From a virus, in the IMG/VR virus record IMGVR_UViG_3300046694_000290, positions 1 to 43,624 of that record: a DNA stretch of 43,624 bases. One strand, 5' to 3'. Below, piece after piece: positions 40,945 to 43,624 of this stretch; within the stretch, counting starts at the first letter, position 1, and each line of letters starts with the position of its first letter. Below the pieces are notes generated by a model. That model saw nothing but the letters and a program-made list of their open reading frames with translations. It did not search any database and was not told the origin of the DNA. A program made the translations under genes and the position numbers.

Positions 40945-41703
40945 CTACTGGCCGTAAGTCTTGCCTTCGACCACGAAGGTTCCGTTCGGCTTAATGAACA
41001 CCGGGGCAGGGGTGACCCGGTTCTTATCGACGTACAGGATTCCGAAGCCCTGATTCCAGTTGGCGTGACCGGCCTTCAGGTAGCTTGCGCACTTCAGGTC
41101 CATAAGGTTTCCGACCTCGAACCCGAAGCGTTCCTTGACCAGCTTCGAATTCACGGCCATGTGTTCGTGCTGGATTCCGAGCTTGTGAGTGTGGCCGCAC
41201 ACGACCGAGTAACCCCACTTCCGCGCCAGGGCCAGGGCGGTACCGCCGGGAGCGCGAGAGCTTCCCCCTTCGTCGCCATGGGCGAGAAGCCAACCGGGGG
41301 CGATCTCGTACGGCTCTACGTGATAGGTCACGCCGTACTTCTCGAAGTCGAGCAAGCTCGGCACTTCGAGGGCCTTCAAGCCCATAAGGCCAGGGGCACG
41401 CGAACGGACGTAGTTAAGGGGCCGGTCCATGTGGTTCGATCGGCTTACGTGAATCGGTCCGTCGTGAACGGCCCGCAGGCCGGCCAGGACCCGCTTCCCC
41501 GCGTCACAGTGCGCCTGAAGATCCCCCTTGTACTCTCCCGCCATTCCTCGGGTCCAACGGCTGATCTGCGGGAAGTCGACTTCATCCCCCACGCTCGCTA
41601 TCTCGTCCGGCTTGTACTCGGCCAGGAAGCCGAGGACGTTACGAACGGCCCGCTTGTCGTGATAGGGAATCTGCATGTCGGACAGAACAACGATGCGCTT
41701 CAA
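40945..41703 (-). CDS. Metallophosphoesterase
   Basis: A 252-residue calcineurin-like phosphoesterase. The metal-binding motifs are SDMQIPYHD near 8-16, SVGDEVDF near 37-44, SRSNHMD, LLAHGDEGG and VCGHTHKLG. It may act on nucleic-acid ends or cyclic nucleotides; in phage replication operons such enzymes are common. ATG start, four-base overlap with the previous gene. Confidence 0.88.
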   Translation of the reverse strand: MKRIVVLSDMQIPYHDKRAVRNVLGFLAEYKPDEIASVGDEVDFPQISRWTRGMAGEYKGDLQAHCDAGKRVLAGLRAVHDGPIHVSRSNHMDRPLNYVRSRAPGLMGLKALEVPSLLDFEKYGVTYHVEPYEIAPGWLLAHGDEGGSSRAPGGTALALARKWGYSVVCGHTHKLGIQHEHMAVNSKLVKERFGFEVGNLMDLKCASYLKAGHANWNQGFGILYVDKNRVTPAPVFIKPNGTFVVEGKTYGQ

Positions 41704-41948
41704 AGGGTGACGCCCTTCTCTCGAAGGGCTTCTTCGAGCTTCTTCAATCGGATATCCAGCATGGCCGCATAGACGGCCAGGTCTTGAGCTTCTTCACGGG
41801 CGTACACGACCAGCTCGACCAGCGGCATAGTTTCGAACTTCTGTTGTCCGTTGCCTTCGTCGTACTGTTCGGCACCGACCCCGAGGATTCGGGACCGGCA
41901 CGCCCGGATGAAGTGGCCGACTTCATCGGCCAGTTCGTCACTGGTCAC
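41700..41948 (-). CDS. Conserved 82-residue actinophage protein
   Basis: GTG start in a GTGA overlap. The motifs GAEQYDEGNGQQKFETMPLVEL and AREEAQDLAVYAAMLDIRLKKLEE recur in small actinophage proteins and recall the helices of a MazG-like or all-alpha nucleotide enzyme, but the usual catalytic EExxE set is not evident. Function unknown. Confidence 0.65.
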   Translation of the reverse strand: MTSDELADEVGHFIRACRSRILGVGAEQYDEGNGQQKFETMPLVELVVYAREEAQDLAVYAAMLDIRLKKLEEALREKGVTL

Positions 41949-42214
41949 AGGTGGTCCCCCTCGTACGCGTTTATCTCGCGGTCGCGGTCGACTAGACCGG
42001 CCTTCACGAAAGTCGTTACAGCGCTCCGGAAAACTGCCTCTTCGGCGGTCTCCCAGTCGTTGGGAAACACGTCAGTCTGTGCCACTAGGGCGGAACCGAT
42101 ACGGCGCTTCTCGCGAATCTGCAATCTCGGCCCGTAGGTGCCGATAACTACTCGATAGAAGCGACCTTCCGGAATCTCGGGGCTATCCGGGGGAAGGGGC
42201 TTGCGGGCCTTCAT
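41945..42214 (-). CDS. Hypothetical 89-residue protein
   Basis: ATG at 42214 overlaps the primase stop (ATGA). The product (MKARKPLPPDSPEIPEGRF, then RIGSALVAQTDVFPNDWET) is followed by the next gene in a GTGA overlap. No family recognised. Upstream codons in the frame overlap the primase and are rejected. Confidence 0.6.
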   Translation of the reverse strand: MKARKPLPPDSPEIPEGRFYRVVIGTYGPRLQIREKRRIGSALVAQTDVFPNDWETAEEAVFRSAVTTFVKAGLVDRDREINAYEGDHL

Positions 42215-42819
42215 CGCTTGATCTCCAGTTGGTCTAGAAGGGCCTCGGGGCCGTTGGCCAGTACGAAACTGTTCACGTCGTGCCCGGCCGGCATGGGGCT
42301 TATTCGAGCGTTCTTGATCTGCTCGGCGACCTTCTCGGCGAACTCCATCCCCTGTCCTTTGTCGTCCTGGTCGGCGAGGATGTACACGGCCCGATAGCCC
42401 TTGAAGCACCGGGCGAAGTAGCTTTTCCACGCGCTCACACCGGCGATCCCAACGGCCGGAATACCGGCCAGGGTGGCGGTCATTGCGTCGAATTCGCCTT
42501 CACAGATGGCGATATGGTCGGAGGGGACGAGAAGTGCATTCGCGTTGAAGATGCGGGGAGCGTCACCGGGAACGCTGCGGTACTTCGGGCCTTCACCTTC
42601 GCCTAGGCGCCGGAACCGCACAGTCATTACCCCTGCCCGAGTGAGGTAGGGAACCGAGAGCATGCCTCGGGCGGTTTCATGCCCCGGCAAGGGGCTTTCG
42701 ACGTACCCCAGCCTGAAGAAGGCTGCGTTGTCCTCGGACAGGCCGCGACTCTTCAAATACTCCACGGCGGTAGGGCTTCTCGTTAGGTCCCCCTCGTATC
42801 GCGCCGTAGCTTCCTCCAA
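42211..42819 (-). CDS. DnaG-like primase, TOPRIM part (second frame)
   Basis: The catalytic part of a primase. LEEATARYEGDLTRSPTAVEYLKSRGLSEDNAAFFRLGYV is the usual DnaG linker, VPSDHIAICEGEFDAMTATLAGIP is the TOPRIM glutamate strand, and YILADQDDKGQGME is the DxD motif. The frame has no ATG or GTG near its beginning; the listed TTG at 42819 has no ribosome site at a usable distance. So the protein probably needs a +1 frameshift from 42677-43066, or the sequence has a one-base error. Confidence 0.75.
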   Translation of the reverse strand: MEEATARYEGDLTRSPTAVEYLKSRGLSEDNAAFFRLGYVESPLPGHETARGMLSVPYLTRAGVMTVRFRRLGEGEGPKYRSVPGDAPRIFNANALLVPSDHIAICEGEFDAMTATLAGIPAVGIAGVSAWKSYFARCFKGYRAVYILADQDDKGQGMEFAEKVAEQIKNARISPMPAGHDVNSFVLANGPEALLDQLEIKR

Positions 42820-43066
42820 GAAGCTTTTCAGTGCAGGATCGGGTACAAGAGAAATCGCGGCATCCTTCCTGGTCGGCGATTACGTCGAAGCTGTCGCCCG
42901 AGATATCGCAAGCGAAGCACCGAAAGCGGTTCTCTTCGGTGCACACGGAAGCCGATGCATTCCGGTCTTCGTGAAAAGGGCACTTCATCTTTCGGAAGCG
43001 CGACCCTTCCGGAACGTCAGTAGCTCCGTAGTGCTCTAGCACTTCCGCAATCGGCGGCTTCTCCAT
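42677..43066 (-). CDS. DnaG-like primase, zinc-finger part (first frame)
   Basis: The N-terminal part of a DnaG-like primase: KPPIAEVLEHYGATDVPEG, then CPFHEDRNASASVCTEE and RFRCFACDISGDSFDVI, the CHC2 zinc finger. After residue about 85 the frame turns to out-of-frame-looking sequence until its stop at 42677, while the TOPRIM part continues in the +1 frame from about 42825. The two together make a normal primase. ATG at 43066 with GAGGG close by. Confidence 0.8.
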   Translation of the reverse strand: MEKPPIAEVLEHYGATDVPEGSRFRKMKCPFHEDRNASASVCTEENRFRCFACDISGDSFDVIADQEGCRDFSCTRSCTEKLLGGSYGAIRGGPNEKPYRRGVFEESRPVRGQRSLLQAGVRRKPLAGA

Positions 43067-43077
43067 CCGCCCTCACA

Positions 43078-43094
43078 TTCCAAATACTAGTTTC
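43078..43094 (-). promoter_or_regulatory. 17-bp element before the primase
   Basis: On the minus strand GAAACTAGTATTTGGAA lies 11 bases upstream of the primase ATG, aligned with transcription. Confidence 0.55.
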
Positions 43095-43109
43095 GGACGG
43101 GTGGCGGAA

Positions 43110-43529
43110 TCAAAGAGTGGGGAAGACCTGAATCCGCGCGCCCGGTTCGCTGCGGTCGGCGAAGACCTTCCGGGCGTCGAGAACGACCACCAGGGCGTCA
43201 TCCTCGAAGGCCCCGCCGGCCTTCAGGCCGTCGAGAGTCGAGCGACAGAGCTTGTCGAGGTCGGGATACTTCGCCGGATACAGGGGGGCATCCGCCCTGA
43301 GCTGGTCGGCAAACCGACCGGTGCGGTAGTGGCTCTTCGGCCGCTTCAGTCGGAACACCACAGAGACACCGACGTACGGCCAGGGGCCGAAGGTGTGGTT
43401 CAGGGCCTCGGCCGCAATGGCGTTACGCCACGGCTTGACCTTCTTCGAGGACTCCACCATTCGGCCCCCGCCAACGTGCCTCTTACTGCCCTGGGGGGCA
43501 GGGGTGCCGATCACGTCTATCTCGATCAC
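43110..43529 (-). CDS. RusA-like Holliday junction resolvase
   Basis: A 139-residue endonuclease of the RusA family. It begins MIEIDVIGTPAPQGSKRHVGGG, then has SVVFRLKRPKSHYRTG and the acidic active site PDLDKLCRSTLDGLKAGGAFEDDALVV, with the aspartates expected. It cuts four-way junctions during recombination-dependent replication. GTG start overlapping the helicase stop (GTGA) across the contig junction; the following gene is the primase. Confidence 0.9.
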   Translation of the reverse strand: MIEIDVIGTPAPQGSKRHVGGGRMVESSKKVKPWRNAIAAEALNHTFGPWPYVGVSVVFRLKRPKSHYRTGRFADQLRADAPLYPAKYPDLDKLCRSTLDGLKAGGAFEDDALVVVLDARKVFADRSEPGARIQVFPTL

Positions 43530-43624
43530 CCGGTGAGCCTCATTCGCTCCATGTCGGCATCTAGGTAAAGGATCATCGCGCCGGACGCGTCCGCCTTCCC
43601 CGTACGGTTCTTCACGACGGAAAC
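43498..43624. repeat. Right copy of the 127-bp direct terminal repeat
   Basis: Identical to bases 1-127. It includes 99 bases of the helicase-like gene's 3' end (43526-43624). In the circular form only one copy is present. Confidence 0.95.

Overview
The window is one complete genome of a temperate, tailed actinobacteriophage (siphovirus type), most likely of Streptomyces. It is written as a linear contig whose first 127 bases recur exactly as its last 127, so the unique circle is about 43,497 bp. The evidence for the host range is high G+C content, frequent GTG and TTG starts, WhiB and Lsr2 regulators, a DUF2637 protein of the Streptomyces plasmid/SpdB type, and an XRE/helical-repeat regulator of a family common in Streptomyces chromosomes. 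A tyrosine integrase indicates lysogeny.

Layout. (1) A leftward replication and recombination operon runs from about 2.77 kb down through the contig ends to about 40.3 kb: a small protein, a Cas4/RecB-type nuclease, a zinc-tailed protein, a winged-helix-like protein, a DnaB/RepA-like ATPase, a RusA-like resolvase, a DnaG-like primase in two frames, small proteins, a phosphoesterase, a sigma-like protein, a proline-rich lipoprotein and a SLOG-fold protein. (2) 2.86-8.53 kb holds the control region. It has a WhiB-like protein, an HTH protein divergent from the integrase (best immunity-repressor candidate), the integrase with a coupled zinc-finger protein, a short beta-clamp-like protein, a C5 methyltransferase split over two overlapping frames, and small proteins. 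(3) 8.97-28.2 kb is the rightward late block: HNH, small terminase, three tRNAs, a second HNH, large terminase, portal, protease, HK97-type capsid, connectors, tail tube, chaperone pair with a -1 frameshift, tape measure, tail proteins, amidase endolysin and holin. (4) 28.4-31.4 kb is a rightward accessory island of chromosome-like genes. (5) 31.4-38.5 kb is a leftward array in which nearly every small gene has its own strong promoter, common mRNA leader and UUCG-loop terminator.

The most unusual content is the regulatory architecture. Three short dispersed motifs mark the genome. The first is a palindrome GTTTAAAC with a variant GTTTACAC, which sits in promoters and inside genes and is mostly aligned with transcription, like the stoperators of L5-type phages. 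The second is a 17-bp element near GAARCTANNATTTGGAA, seen at about twenty starts or promoters. The third is a conserved 5' leader TGTCAGCGAG placed at the predicted transcription start of almost every cassette. One strong promoter reads into about 550 bp with no convincing gene, so it is an orphan RNA candidate. Beside the array lies a membrane DUF2637 protein fused to an Lsr2-type DNA-binding domain. It is translationally coupled to an Lsr2 gene that has a second, upstream start adding a Cys/His-rich domain. All functions come from reading motifs; no database search was run.
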